From Chloroflexota bacterium (GTDB lineage: Bacteria; Chloroflexota; Dehalococcoidia; Lucifugimonadales; JADFKI01), in contig VXRI01000280.1 of the NCBI GenBank assembly GCA_009838595.1, forward strand, positions 1 to 13,866: a DNA stretch of 13,866 nucleotides. The letters run 5' to 3'. A model generated the notes under the pieces. The model was not told the origin of the DNA and made no database searches. It saw nothing but the letters and a program-made list of their open reading frames with translations. This document shows positions 1 to 7,156 of this stretch, in pieces. Both the position numbers and the translations under genes were made by a program. How positions within the stretch are numbered: position 1 is the first letter of the stretch; each line of letters starts with the position of its first letter.

Positions 1-2
1 CC

Positions 3-1574
3 GGTATGCTAATGCTGGTGGGTCTTGTGATAGCCGTTTATCGCTGGCGCAGCGTAGTATTTCTCGTGCTGCCCGTGTGGGTTGTCGTAATGATCCTGCC
101 GGGCGCGCTCACCATCCCCTGGGAAGCGCCGCAATCGCTGCGCAGCATCACGGTCATACCCGCCGTCATCGCGCTAATTGCGATTGCACTCGGTTTCTTA
201 TGGAATGTTGGGCGATCCATACAATTGCCGTTGGCGCGCGTAGGCATGGCTTGCGTGGTCGCTGTGCTACTCGCGGCAATCGCTTACACGAACATTAACG
301 CATACTTCGGGCAACAGGCGAACGACCCGGATGTATATTCGGCATATTCCACAGACGAAACACTGATGGCGCGCGACTTAGCGGAGCAGGCAACTCGAGG
401 GTACAGCCCTATGGTGTCGCGGCAGTTCAGGCACAGCCTTGTTGCGAGTCTGTTCGGCTTCCGCTTTCCGCGCCAAACAATAAGCGCGCCGGCGAACATT
501 CCGTTGAACTCGGATGCCGTGTGGCAAGGCGCGGCGATTTACATCGAACCGCGCGAATCCGGCTTCTATGACACTCTCAAGGCGTACTACCCTGACGCCG
601 ATTATGCTGAAATCAGACCGCCAACGGGCGGCGATGTGATGTACTACGCGATGTCCATCAGCAGCGAAGAGCTAGACGCAGCGCAAGGGATCGTTTCGCG
701 GCGCACAATGGCAGACGGCGAAATCATCGAGGAGACAAAGCACATTACTGAAAGCGTCTGGGCGCTGGAGACAGGCGAGCAGGACGGCGCCTTCGCTGTC
801 AAGTGGACAGGGGCACTGCATATCACACATCCCGGCGAGTACGAATTCATGCTGGACAGCGATTCTCCTGCAACGGTCGCGCTGGACGGCAAGGTAATCC
901 TGTCCGAAAACGGTCAGCAGGCGACAGTCGAACCTGCCGTCGGCTTGCACACGTTTGAAGTGCGCTCGAAAGTCGCCAATCCGGACGGAATCCTAAGGCT
1001 GCTCTGGAAACAGCCGCCACCGTCGCCGACTGAAGAAGAATCCGTCAAAGTAGAAAACGCATACGAGCCGCAATTCAAGCCAATCACCGCAAATAACCTG
1101 TATCACGGCGCCGTTCGACCCGTTGGGCTGGCAGGAAGATTTTTCAAGGGCATCGATGATGCAAACGAGATTGAAGGCGCAATTCCTGACGCGATGCAAA
1201 TCACGCCCGGAATAGGTGGGGCATTCTGGTACAACTCGGTCGTGGACGGCGCACACTTCGCAGTTTGGGACGGCAACCTGAATGTGCCGATGTCCGGCAG
1301 ATACGGGTTCAAGCTCGGCGAGGTGCGTGGCGAAATGCGAATATCGCTAGGCGGTGAAACGCTGCTTGACACACGCGACAAACGAAATACGGAGATAGAA
1401 CTCATCGAAGGCAGGCACAGCATCCGCTTGGAATACCAAACCGGCGATAGATCTCCTCGCTTCGAAATCCTATGGACACCGCCCAAACAGCCGGAATCGC
1501 GCATCACGCCGGAATACCTGACACCCGCGCCGGAGCACATGTTCCGCTCAATATCAGGCATATCAGGCAAATAA
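3..1574 (+). CDS. GT39/PMT-family membrane glycosyltransferase, C-terminal part with two PA14-like domains (5' partial)
   Basis: The frame is open to the left edge, so the N-terminal catalytic part lies outside the window; the ATG at 6 is probably internal. Counting from that ATG, residues 3-35, 47-68 and 79-100 are three hydrophobic segments. The APQSLRSITVIPAV stretch (41-54) and the NINAYFGQQANDPDVYSAY stretch (96-114) resemble the last membrane helices and following loop of dolichyl-phosphate-mannose-type (GT39/PMT) transferases common in Chloroflexota. From about residue 110 the protein is soluble, presumably extracytoplasmic. Two PA14-like beta modules follow, at about 255-338 (GEYEFMLDSDSPATVALDG) and 372-495 (GLAGRFFKG, then SGRYGFKLG). 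PA14 domains usually bind carbohydrate. The role is inferred to be surface glycan or glycoprotein assembly. The last codons contain a 9-nt tandem duplication that encodes ISG twice. The family call is fairly secure; the substrate is unknown. Confidence 0.72.
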   Translation, partial: GMLMLVGLVIAVYRWRSVVFLVLPVWVVVMILPGALTIPWEAPQSLRSITVIPAVIALIAIALGFLWNVGRSIQLPLARVGMACVVAVLLAAIAYTNINAYFGQQANDPDVYSAYSTDETLMARDLAEQATRGYSPMVSRQFRHSLVASLFGFRFPRQTISAPANIPLNSDAVWQGAAIYIEPRESGFYDTLKAYYPDADYAEIRPPTGGDVMYYAMSISSEELDAAQGIVSRRTMADGEIIEETKHITESVWALETGEQDGAFAVKWTGALHITHPGEYEFMLDSDSPATVALDGKVILSENGQQATVEPAVGLHTFEVRSKVANPDGILRLLWKQPPPSPTEEESVKVENAYEPQFKPITANNLYHGAVRPVGLAGRFFKGIDDANEIEGAIPDAMQITPGIGGAFWYNSVVDGAHFAVWDGNLNVPMSGRYGFKLGEVRGEMRISLGGETLLDTRDKRNTEIELIEGRHSIRLEYQTGDRSPRFEILWTPPKQPESRITPEYLTPAPEHMFRSISGISGK

Positions 1575-1740
1575 GTTTCGTGTGATCATCGTGGGGCCAA
1601 AGGGATTGCCGTGATACAACGAATAGTCCCTTCCACCCTTGTCATCCCCATTGAGAGCGACGGAATTGTAAGCGGTAATCTGCGTTGCATGATGGCCGTT
1701 AGGTATTACGCGATTAACCGCATCACTTGATTCGCCTGCC

Positions 1741-1764
1741 GTGAATTCACTCCCGTGAATGCAC
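1741..1764. repeat. Palindrome plus imperfect direct repeat upstream of the amidohydrolase
   Basis: GTGAATTCAC at 1741-1750 is a perfect 10-bp palindrome. It is followed 4 nt later by the near copy GTGAATGCAC at 1755-1764. The pair lies about 40 bp upstream of the putative -10 element of the amidohydrolase gene, which is where an activator or repressor could bind. No regulator gene is adjacent. The operator role is inference only. The rest of the 1575-1846 gap shows no supported gene. Confidence 0.3.
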
Positions 1765-1801
1765 TGCCATGCGTCGTAAAATCGTCCCATCGTGCGGGCT
1801 G

Positions 1802-1810
1802 TGTTATACT
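1802..1810 (+). promoter_or_regulatory. Putative extended -10 promoter for the amidohydrolase/TauE gene set
   Basis: TGTTATACT matches an extended -10 element (TGn followed by TATACT, one mismatch to TATAAT). The position expected for a -35 box (about 1782-1787) is poor, which extended -10 promoters tolerate. Transcription would start near 1817, leaving a leader of about 30 nt before the ATG at 1847. Confidence 0.4.
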
Positions 1811-1846
1811 GCGCGCGGCTGGTCTTGCATATTTTGGAGGGGTGCA

Positions 1847-3424
1847 ATGTTTGATGTTGTCATTATTGGCGGGAGCGTAGTTGATGGAACGGGCGCGGCG
1901 GCTTTTCGTGCGGATGTCGGCATAGAAGGGGAGACGATTGCCGCTATCGGCGATCTGTCTCAATCCGATGCGCGCCGTGTTATCGACGCGACCGGGCTGA
2001 CCGTATCGCCGGGCTTCATCGATACGCACACACATTCCGATGCCGTGCTGCTGACCGACCCACAGCACGCGAACGGCTTGCGGCAGGGTGTCACCACCGA
2101 AATACTCGGACAGGATGGGCTGTCATACGCGCAACTCTCGCCTGAAAACTATCGTATGAATCGGCGATACCTCACTGGCATATTGGGCGAGCCGCCGATA
2201 GACCTCGATATGAGCAGCGTGACTGCGTTCCGGTCGCACTACCACAAAAAGACGGCAATCAACACCGCATACTGCATCGCACACGGGGCGGTCCGATTGG
2301 AGACAGTCGGTTTCCATGACAAGCCGCTCGTGGGGGACGCGCTGGACAAGGCCAAACAGATGATCCGCGAAGGCATGGAGCAGGGCGCGGTCGCACTTGC
2401 CACCGGCATGTCATACATGCCGAACGCTTGGAGCGACACCACAGAACTCATTGAGCTTTGCAAGGTTGTGGCGGAATACGATGGCGTGTATGTTACACAC
2501 CTGCGCGATGTGCACCCTGAGCGCGGATTTGGCGGCGGCGATGTGCCGGAAGCGCTGGAAATAGGCAGGCGATCCGGCGTCAAAGTGCACTTCTCGCACT
2601 ACCGCACAAGCGCCGAGAATGCCGGCAAAGTCGCCGAGCGGGTCGCGCTGATTGACGAGGCGAAATCCGAGGGCGTTGACTGCTCGCTCGAGCTGTACCC
2701 GTATCCGACAGGCAGTAGCTTCCCGATTCGCTACCTGCCGCCCGATGTGAACGATGGCGGACCTCACGCGCTCCTCGAACGGTTGCGCGATCCCGCCGAA
2801 CGACAGCGCATGCTTGAATACATTCTGGAGCAGCCTAATGATCTGGCGTCAGCCGTGTTCACATATCTGCCGAAGAACAACCACCTCGAAGGCATGAGTC
2901 TGCGCGATATTGCCGCCGAGCGCGGCGAACTCAAGGAAGAGACTTTACTGTGGCTGCTTGAAGACGAAGAATTGTCCGTTGGCTACCGCGGCGCTCCGCC
3001 GGACAGCGTGAAGGTGTGGCAGCAGGTCAGCAAAGATTGCGTCGAACTGCTGTCTCGCCCCGACTACATGGTCGGCAGCGACGCCATCCATGTCGGCAGC
3101 ATGCCGCATCCGCGCGCATACGGTTGCTTCCCGCGCTTCCTAGGGCGGCTGCGGCGCAGTTTCGGCATGCTCAGCCTTGAAGGCATGGTGCAGCGAATGA
3201 CGGACAATGCGGCGCAACGATTTGGCTTGACCGGACGCGGACGCATCGAGACAGGCGCGTTCGCAGACATCACGGTTTTCGACGCCGAGCGCATAACCGA
3301 CAACGCTACCTACGACGATCCCTGTCAATTCCCGACGGGCATTCCGTATGTGCTGGTCAACGGACAAGTCGCGGTGGACAGAGAGCGATGCACAGGCGTT
3401 TTCGCGGGGCAGGCTGTACCGTAA
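1847..3424 (+). CDS. D-aminoacylase / N-acyl-D-amino-acid deacylase family amidohydrolase
   Basis: A 525-residue amidohydrolase-superfamily enzyme of the D-aminoacylase group, which hydrolyses N-acyl amides to a carboxylate and an amine; it is probably cytoplasmic, as no signal peptide is seen. The start at 1847 is chosen because GGAGGGG (1836-1842) lies 4 nt upstream and MFDVVIIGG is the usual N-terminus; an upstream ATG at 1769 would add 26 unrelated residues and precede the promoter. Visible motifs: GFIDTHTHSD with metal ligands His61 and His63, THLRD (His218), HFSHYRTS (His251), GSDAIH with catalytic Asp412, then HPRAYGCFPRFLG and RGRIETGAFADITVFD near the C-terminus. These match family ligand positions in order. 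At the position of the metal-bridging Cys of characterised D-aminoacylases (GNCG), this protein has GQDG, giving Asp90. Three TauE/SafE genes follow closely, suggesting co-transcription. The substrate is unknown; a dihydroorotase- or hydantoinase-like role is less likely. Confidence 0.85.
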   Translation: MFDVVIIGGSVVDGTGAAAFRADVGIEGETIAAIGDLSQSDARRVIDATGLTVSPGFIDTHTHSDAVLLTDPQHANGLRQGVTTEILGQDGLSYAQLSPENYRMNRRYLTGILGEPPIDLDMSSVTAFRSHYHKKTAINTAYCIAHGAVRLETVGFHDKPLVGDALDKAKQMIREGMEQGAVALATGMSYMPNAWSDTTELIELCKVVAEYDGVYVTHLRDVHPERGFGGGDVPEALEIGRRSGVKVHFSHYRTSAENAGKVAERVALIDEAKSEGVDCSLELYPYPTGSSFPIRYLPPDVNDGGPHALLERLRDPAERQRMLEYILEQPNDLASAVFTYLPKNNHLEGMSLRDIAAERGELKEETLLWLLEDEELSVGYRGAPPDSVKVWQQVSKDCVELLSRPDYMVGSDAIHVGSMPHPRAYGCFPRFLGRLRRSFGMLSLEGMVQRMTDNAAQRFGLTGRGRIETGAFADITVFDAERITDNATYDDPCQFPTGIPYVLVNGQVAVDRERCTGVFAGQAVP

Positions 3425-3479
3425 TGGCGCGGCAAACATAAGGGCGCCCAACTTGGACACACTGTCGGTCGGTCTGACG

Positions 3480-4214
3480 ATGGAACAACTGTTGCTGGTC
3501 GCCGCAATGGTATTCGCGGGCGCGCTGGTATATTGCACGGTCGGCTTTGGCATCGGGGTAACATCCATACCGTTGCTACTGCTACTGCTAGATTCGCAGA
3601 CCGCCGTGGTGCTTATCAACACGGTCTCGTTGTTCATGTTCGGCTTGGTGATATGGCGGAATTGGGAGCACATCCCGGTGCGCGAAGTCCTGCCGGTTGT
3701 CATCGCCGGGCTTGCGGGCGTTCCGGTCGCCATATTTATCCTGACAGATACGCCGGACTCACTGCTTCGCATCGTGATCGCGTCGCTCATATTGGCTTTG
3801 ACCATATTGGCGGCGTTCAACACGCGTCGCGCACTGCCGGAGTCCACCGCGTTCGGCATGGGCGCGGGGTTCGCGGTCAGCGTGATGGTAAACGCTTTCG
3901 GCGTGGGCGGCGCGCTCTTGGCTCTTGCGCTACTCACTCGCCGTCTGTCGAGCCATGCTCTGCGCGGCTCGCTATCACTCTACTTCCTTGCGGTAGAAGG
4001 CGCAGGTGTCATAGGATACGGCGCGGCAGGGTTGCTGACAACAGCGCGTCTGCAGCTCATAGGCATCGCGATGATTCCCGTCTTGCTCGGATTCGCGGTC
4101 GCGCTGTTCATCCTGAGGCGGATCAACGAGGTAATGTTTAGAAGGCTGGTCATCGCGGCGATTATCGTAACGAGCCTGTTTGTGCTGATACGAGAGACTA
4201 TGAGCCTGTTGTAG
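3480..4214 (+). CDS. TauE/SafE family membrane permease, copy 1 of 3
   Basis: A 244-residue polytopic membrane protein of the TauE/SafE family (sulfite, organosulfonate or organic-acid export), located in the cytoplasmic membrane. About eight hydrophobic segments can be seen, near residues 3-30, 38-58, 68-88, 95-113, 124-152, 165-187, 192-213 and 219-238. Family features are YCTVGFGIGVTSIPLLLL in helix 1, IPVREVLPVVIAGLAGVPV and the second-half repeat with FGVGGALLALALL. ATG 3480 puts the start just before helix 1. An in-frame TTG at 3453 with AAGGG 8 nt upstream is a possible alternative; starts further upstream overlap the amidohydrolase and are rejected. The gene begins 55 nt after the amidohydrolase stop and ends 33 nt before the next TauE gene, so one transcript is likely. 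It is the most divergent of the three: the otherwise shared NERIF motif is NEVMF here. The substrate is not determinable. Confidence 0.82.
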   Translation: MEQLLLVAAMVFAGALVYCTVGFGIGVTSIPLLLLLLDSQTAVVLINTVSLFMFGLVIWRNWEHIPVREVLPVVIAGLAGVPVAIFILTDTPDSLLRIVIASLILALTILAAFNTRRALPESTAFGMGAGFAVSVMVNAFGVGGALLALALLTRRLSSHALRGSLSLYFLAVEGAGVIGYGAAGLLTTARLQLIGIAMIPVLLGFAVALFILRRINEVMFRRLVIAAIIVTSLFVLIRETMSLL

Positions 4215-4247
4215 TGTGGGTTTGCTGTAGGGATAGGTTGACAGAAA

Positions 4248-5006
4248 ATGGCGAACATCTTCGCAGATATAAGCTGGATGGAAGCGGCGGCGGCAGCGGT
4301 GGCGATGCTGCTCGGCACGACAGTGTTCAGCGCGACCGGGTTCGGGATAGGCATGGTCGCCACGCCCGTTCTGCTAATAGCGCACGAACCGCAAAGCGCC
4401 ATCGTAATTCCCGGCAGCTTGGGGTTGCTAACGGGCTTCTGGATTATGTGGAAATCGTGGCGCGATGTGCCGCTGCGACAGGTATTGCCCGTATCGATTC
4501 CGTCGTGGTTCGGCGCGCCCATCGGCGTGTACATACTGAGCACGGCAGACGCCGGCATTCTCAGCATTGCGATAGCCGCGCTCATCATCTTGTTTGCCAT
4601 CGGCTCGTTCTTCAAGGTGGAACGCGAGTTGCCGTTCTCCACTCCGCTAGGCGTGATTGCGGGATTTGTGGTGGGCGTGCTTCTGCCGACAACAGGCGTC
4701 GCCGGCTCGCTGGTAATGCTCTACCTAATGACGCGGCAATGGGAACGGCAGACGGTCAGGGCGGCGATGGCGTTCTTCCTCACCACGCTGATGATAATGT
4801 CGATATTCTTCTTCTGGTTCAACGGGCTGTACACGCAGGAACGGCTGACGCTGATAGGCATCGCGGCGATACCGGCGGCGCTCGGCTTGGCGCTTGGCTC
4901 TATCATCATCAAGCGCATAAACGAGCGTATATTTCAGTACGCAGTCATCGGTATCATCATCTTTTCCAGCGTGGTGGCAATCGCTCAGGAATTGGTAAAT
5001 CTGTAA
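4248..5006 (+). CDS. TauE/SafE family membrane permease, copy 2 of 3
   Basis: A 252-residue TauE/SafE-type permease with about eight membrane segments. Conserved stretches are SATGFGIGMVATPVLL (28-43), VPLRQVLPVSIPSWFGAPIG (74-93), TVRAAMAFFL (169-178), GLYTQERLTLIGIAAIP (193-209) and IIKRINERIFQY (220-231). Charged residues sit in short loops, as is usual in this family. The ATG at 4248 has a purine-rich but not canonical ribosome site (AGGGATAGG, 10 nt or more upstream). The stop codon overlaps the next start by one base (TAATG, 5004-5008), implying translational coupling with copy 3. It is clearly more similar to copy 3 than to copy 1, as the RAAMAFFL, GLYT.ERLTLI and NERIF blocks are shared. 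It may form a functional set with its neighbours; TauE homologues are usually encoded singly. Confidence 0.84.
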   Translation: MANIFADISWMEAAAAAVAMLLGTTVFSATGFGIGMVATPVLLIAHEPQSAIVIPGSLGLLTGFWIMWKSWRDVPLRQVLPVSIPSWFGAPIGVYILSTADAGILSIAIAALIILFAIGSFFKVERELPFSTPLGVIAGFVVGVLLPTTGVAGSLVMLYLMTRQWERQTVRAAMAFFLTTLMIMSIFFFWFNGLYTQERLTLIGIAAIPAALGLALGSIIIKRINERIFQYAVIGIIIFSSVVAIAQELVNL

Positions 5007-5824
5007 TGGAATTAGCGATAGGTTGGAATCAGGTCGCGTTTGCGCTCTTTGCGCTGCTTGCGGGCTGCACAGTGTACAGTGCAACAGGATTCGGCATCGC
5101 GATGGTCTCCATGCCGATTATGCTGCTTGCCGTGGGCGACCCGCAAACCGCGGTGGTAGTCGTGAATTCAGCGGGCGTCGGCGCAGGCGTGCTGATAGCC
5201 ATTCAAGCGCGCAAGGACATCCCATACAGAGAGATTCTGCCCATCGCCATCGCGGGCGGGTTGGGAGTGCCGGTTGGCGTCGTGGTGCTGAAGTTTGCCG
5301 ACCCGACTATTATCCGCATAGGCATCGCCACGCTCATTCTCTTGCTCGCCGCGCTGTCGCTGAAAGAGTTTCAGGGCGAAATACCGTTCGCCGGAATGCT
5401 AGGAATCGGCATGGGCTTTGTCGTAGGCTTAACACTCACAGCTTTCGCAGTTGGCGGACCGCTGATAGTGCTATTCCTTCTGGCAAGAAAACTTCAACGT
5501 TTCACCGTCAGGGCAGCGATGGCGTTCTTCCTGCTTTTGGTCGCGTCGGTGGGTGTGATTGGGTACGCGTTGAGTGGGCTGTACACCGGCGAGCGCCTCA
5601 CGCTGATAAGTATCGTGCTCATACCGTCTTTCATCGGCTTCGCGCTTGGTGCGCTGCTCATCAAGCACATGAACGAGCGGATTTTCCGTTATGTCGTATT
5701 AGGCATAGTCGTGCTTTCGAGCGGAGCGGTTCTTTGGCCCGAAGTGGCGAAGATTGTGCGGACGGTGGGGGCGATTGACGGCAGTCTGTGGGCACGCAAC
5801 TTCATGCAATTGAATTGGGTATAA
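5006..5824 (+). CDS. TauE/SafE family membrane permease, copy 3 of 3
   Basis: A 272-residue TauE/SafE-type permease. The start is the ATG at 5006, whose first base is the last base of the copy 2 stop codon. The same reading frame stays open back to 4214, but that stretch is an off-frame shadow of copy 2 and gives an arginine/histidine-rich, non-membrane translation, so it is not part of this protein. Motifs are SATGFGIAMVSMPIMLL (25-41), IPYREILPIAIAGGLGVPVG (72-91), AFAVGGPLIVLFLLARKL (146-163), TVRAAMAFFLLL (167-178), GLYTGERLTLISIVLIP (191-207) and IKHMNERIFRYVVLG (219-233). After the last helix it has a longer C-terminal tail than copies 1 and 2 (about residues 246-272, TVGAIDGSLWARNF). 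It ends 91 nt before the dehydratase-like gene. Transport direction and substrate are unknown. Confidence 0.84.
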   Translation: MELAIGWNQVAFALFALLAGCTVYSATGFGIAMVSMPIMLLAVGDPQTAVVVVNSAGVGAGVLIAIQARKDIPYREILPIAIAGGLGVPVGVVVLKFADPTIIRIGIATLILLLAALSLKEFQGEIPFAGMLGIGMGFVVGLTLTAFAVGGPLIVLFLLARKLQRFTVRAAMAFFLLLVASVGVIGYALSGLYTGERLTLISIVLIPSFIGFALGALLIKHMNERIFRYVVLGIVVLSSGAVLWPEVAKIVRTVGAIDGSLWARNFMQLNWV

Positions 5825-5825
5825 T
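5820..5825 (+). promoter_or_regulatory. Possible -10 box at the end of the third TauE gene
   Basis: A perfect TATAAT overlaps the TAA stop of the third TauE gene. No good -35 box is found at 16-18 bp, so this may be chance. If real, it would let the enolase-superfamily gene starting at 5916 be transcribed separately, with a leader of about 85 nt. Confidence 0.25.
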
Positions 5826-5844
5826 TCACTTGCTTCCATCCAAG

Positions 5845-5865
5845 CCTTCCCCTAGAGAAGGAAGG
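5845..5865. repeat. Small inverted repeat between TauE copy 3 and the dehydratase-like gene
   Basis: CCTTCC (5845-5850) and GGAAGG (5860-5865) can form a 6-bp stem with a 9-nt loop. There is no T-run after it, so an intrinsic terminator is unlikely. A second tiny repeat, GATTC-gca-GAATC (5890-5902), sits just upstream of the ribosome-binding site of the next gene and could affect translation start. Both are short enough to be chance. Confidence 0.25.
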
Positions 5866-5915
5866 AACATCTCAAACGGAAATCACAGCGATTCGCAGAA
5901 TCAGTGAGGAGAACA

Positions 5916-7061
5916 ATGAAAATAACATCAGTCGAAACATATCCGGTGGACAGGTATCTGTTTGTGAAGGTGCATACGGACGAGGGGATAACGGGCTACG
6001 GCGAGGCGGGCGCTTGGGGACACTTGGAAGCGACCGAAGCCGCCATCCGCCTGAAGTTCGCGCCGTATTTGGTGGGCAAAGACCCGCTGCTCATCGAGCA
6101 TCACTGGCAGACTATGTATCGCACCGGACACTTTCGCGGCGCGGCGATAATGGCGGGTATAAGCGCGCTGGACATCGCGCTGTGGGACATCGCCGGCAAG
6201 CACTTCGGCGTTCCCGTGTACCAACTGCTGGGCGGCAAGGTACGCGACAAAGCGCGTGTCTATTACCATGTGTTCGGCTCCACGCGCGAAGAGCTGGTGT
6301 CCGGCGTGAAAGCGGCGAAGGAAATGGGATTCACCGCAGTCGGACACCTGACGCCGTTCCTCGACGAAGACCGTGCCGTGCCGTACTATAAGTCGCACGC
6401 GGACAAGATGGCGGACGCTATTGATGCCGTGCGGATGTACCGTGAGGCTGCGGGCAACGAAGTTGACCTGTGCATCGAGATTCACCGCAGGCTGACGCCC
6501 GCCGAAGCCGTCGTATTGGCGCAGGGCATCGCCGAGTTCCACCCGATGTTCTACGAAGACCCTATTCTGCCGGAGCATTACGACGCGATGGGATTGGTAT
6601 CGAACCAGATTACCGTGCCGATTGCCACAGGCGAGCGATTCCAGACCATCCACGAATTCGATATGCTGCTCAAGCGCGGCGCGGTGCAGTACATTCGCCC
6701 GGATGTGTGCTTGGCCGGCGGCATCACGCACACCAAGAAGATAGCGGCACTTGCCGAAGCGAGCTATGTGGGCGTAGTGCCGCATAATCCACTTGGTCCG
6801 ATAAGCACGGCTGCATGCCTGCAAATCGCGGCATGCTCGCCAAACTTTGCCATTCAGGAATACCCAACCGGCGAGCACGACTTCCCGAAGAATGTAATGG
6901 TGAAAGAGCCGATTGCAGTCGAAGACGGCTTCCTGATTATCCCGGACGCGCCGGGCATCGGCATCGAAATCGCGGATGACGCGCAAGAAAAAGCTCCACC
7001 GAGAACCTACGGTCAGATTAATGTCCGCCTTCACCGCGATGGCTCCGTAGTTGACCAGTAG
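5916..7061 (+). CDS. Mandelate racemase/muconate lactonizing (enolase superfamily) enzyme, galactonate/mannonate dehydratase-like
   Basis: A 381-residue cytoplasmic enolase-superfamily enzyme, most like acid-sugar dehydratases of the D-galactonate/D-mannonate type, which remove water from a sugar acid to give a 2-keto-3-deoxy acid. The ATG at 5916 has GAGGAG (5906-5911) 4 nt upstream; the in-frame GTG at 5904 is rejected because it lies just before that site. The N-terminal capping domain runs to about residue 120 (VHTDEGITGYGEAG at 19-32, ALDIALWDIAGK at 84-95), followed by the barrel. Barrel residues are CIEIHRRLTP (Glu188, His190), FYEDP (Glu214), ATGER (Glu240), PHNPLGP (His290) and IQEY (Glu315). 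The Glu214/Glu240 metal ligands and His190/His290 acid-base pair fit dehydratases of this subgroup. The first ligand, normally Asp, is Glu here. The gene lies 91 nt after the TauE cluster. The substrate is undetermined. Confidence 0.85.
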   Translation: MKITSVETYPVDRYLFVKVHTDEGITGYGEAGAWGHLEATEAAIRLKFAPYLVGKDPLLIEHHWQTMYRTGHFRGAAIMAGISALDIALWDIAGKHFGVPVYQLLGGKVRDKARVYYHVFGSTREELVSGVKAAKEMGFTAVGHLTPFLDEDRAVPYYKSHADKMADAIDAVRMYREAAGNEVDLCIEIHRRLTPAEAVVLAQGIAEFHPMFYEDPILPEHYDAMGLVSNQITVPIATGERFQTIHEFDMLLKRGAVQYIRPDVCLAGGITHTKKIAALAEASYVGVVPHNPLGPISTAACLQIAACSPNFAIQEYPTGEHDFPKNVMVKEPIAVEDGFLIIPDAPGIGIEIADDAQEKAPPRTYGQINVRLHRDGSVVDQ

Positions 7062-7117
7062 AATTAAGATGCCCCGCGGCAGCTTCACCATATTAGCCAC
7101 TGGTGCCGGACATTTTG

Positions 7118-7123
7118 CATAAT
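7118..7123 (+). promoter_or_regulatory. Weak -10-like element upstream of the acetyltransferase gene
   Basis: CATAAT is directly preceded by TTTTG, about 33 nt upstream of the ATG at 7157. No convincing -35 box is present. The 95-nt gap from 7062 to 7156 also contains a weak CACCA/TGGTG inverted repeat (7086-7105), which is not a credible terminator. A separate promoter here is suggested mainly by gap size and by the change of gene theme. Confidence 0.2.
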
Positions 7124-7156
7124 GAAATCATATCGATTCCACAATTGGGAGATTGA

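Noticed and set aside
1575..1846. Possible gene remnant or dispersed repeat around 1637-1690 (GTCATCCCC and following bases)
   Set aside because: It only loosely resembles common GTCATTCC-type intergenic repeats, with no clear partner copy or inverted arms in this window.
3140..3937. 265-codon antisense frame across the amidohydrolase end and first TauE gene
   Set aside because: It spans two real genes, has a low-complexity Ser/Thr/Ala composition and no family resemblance.
4214..5005. N-terminal extension of the third TauE gene, in frame and open back to 4214
   Set aside because: It overlaps the second TauE gene in another frame, reads as an Arg/His-rich non-membrane sequence, and a proper TauE start exists at 5006 with a start/stop overlap.
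5928..7100. 390-codon open frame antisense to the dehydratase-like gene
   Set aside because: The + strand frame has full enolase-superfamily motifs. The antisense frame has no recognisable domain and is explained by codon bias on the sense strand.
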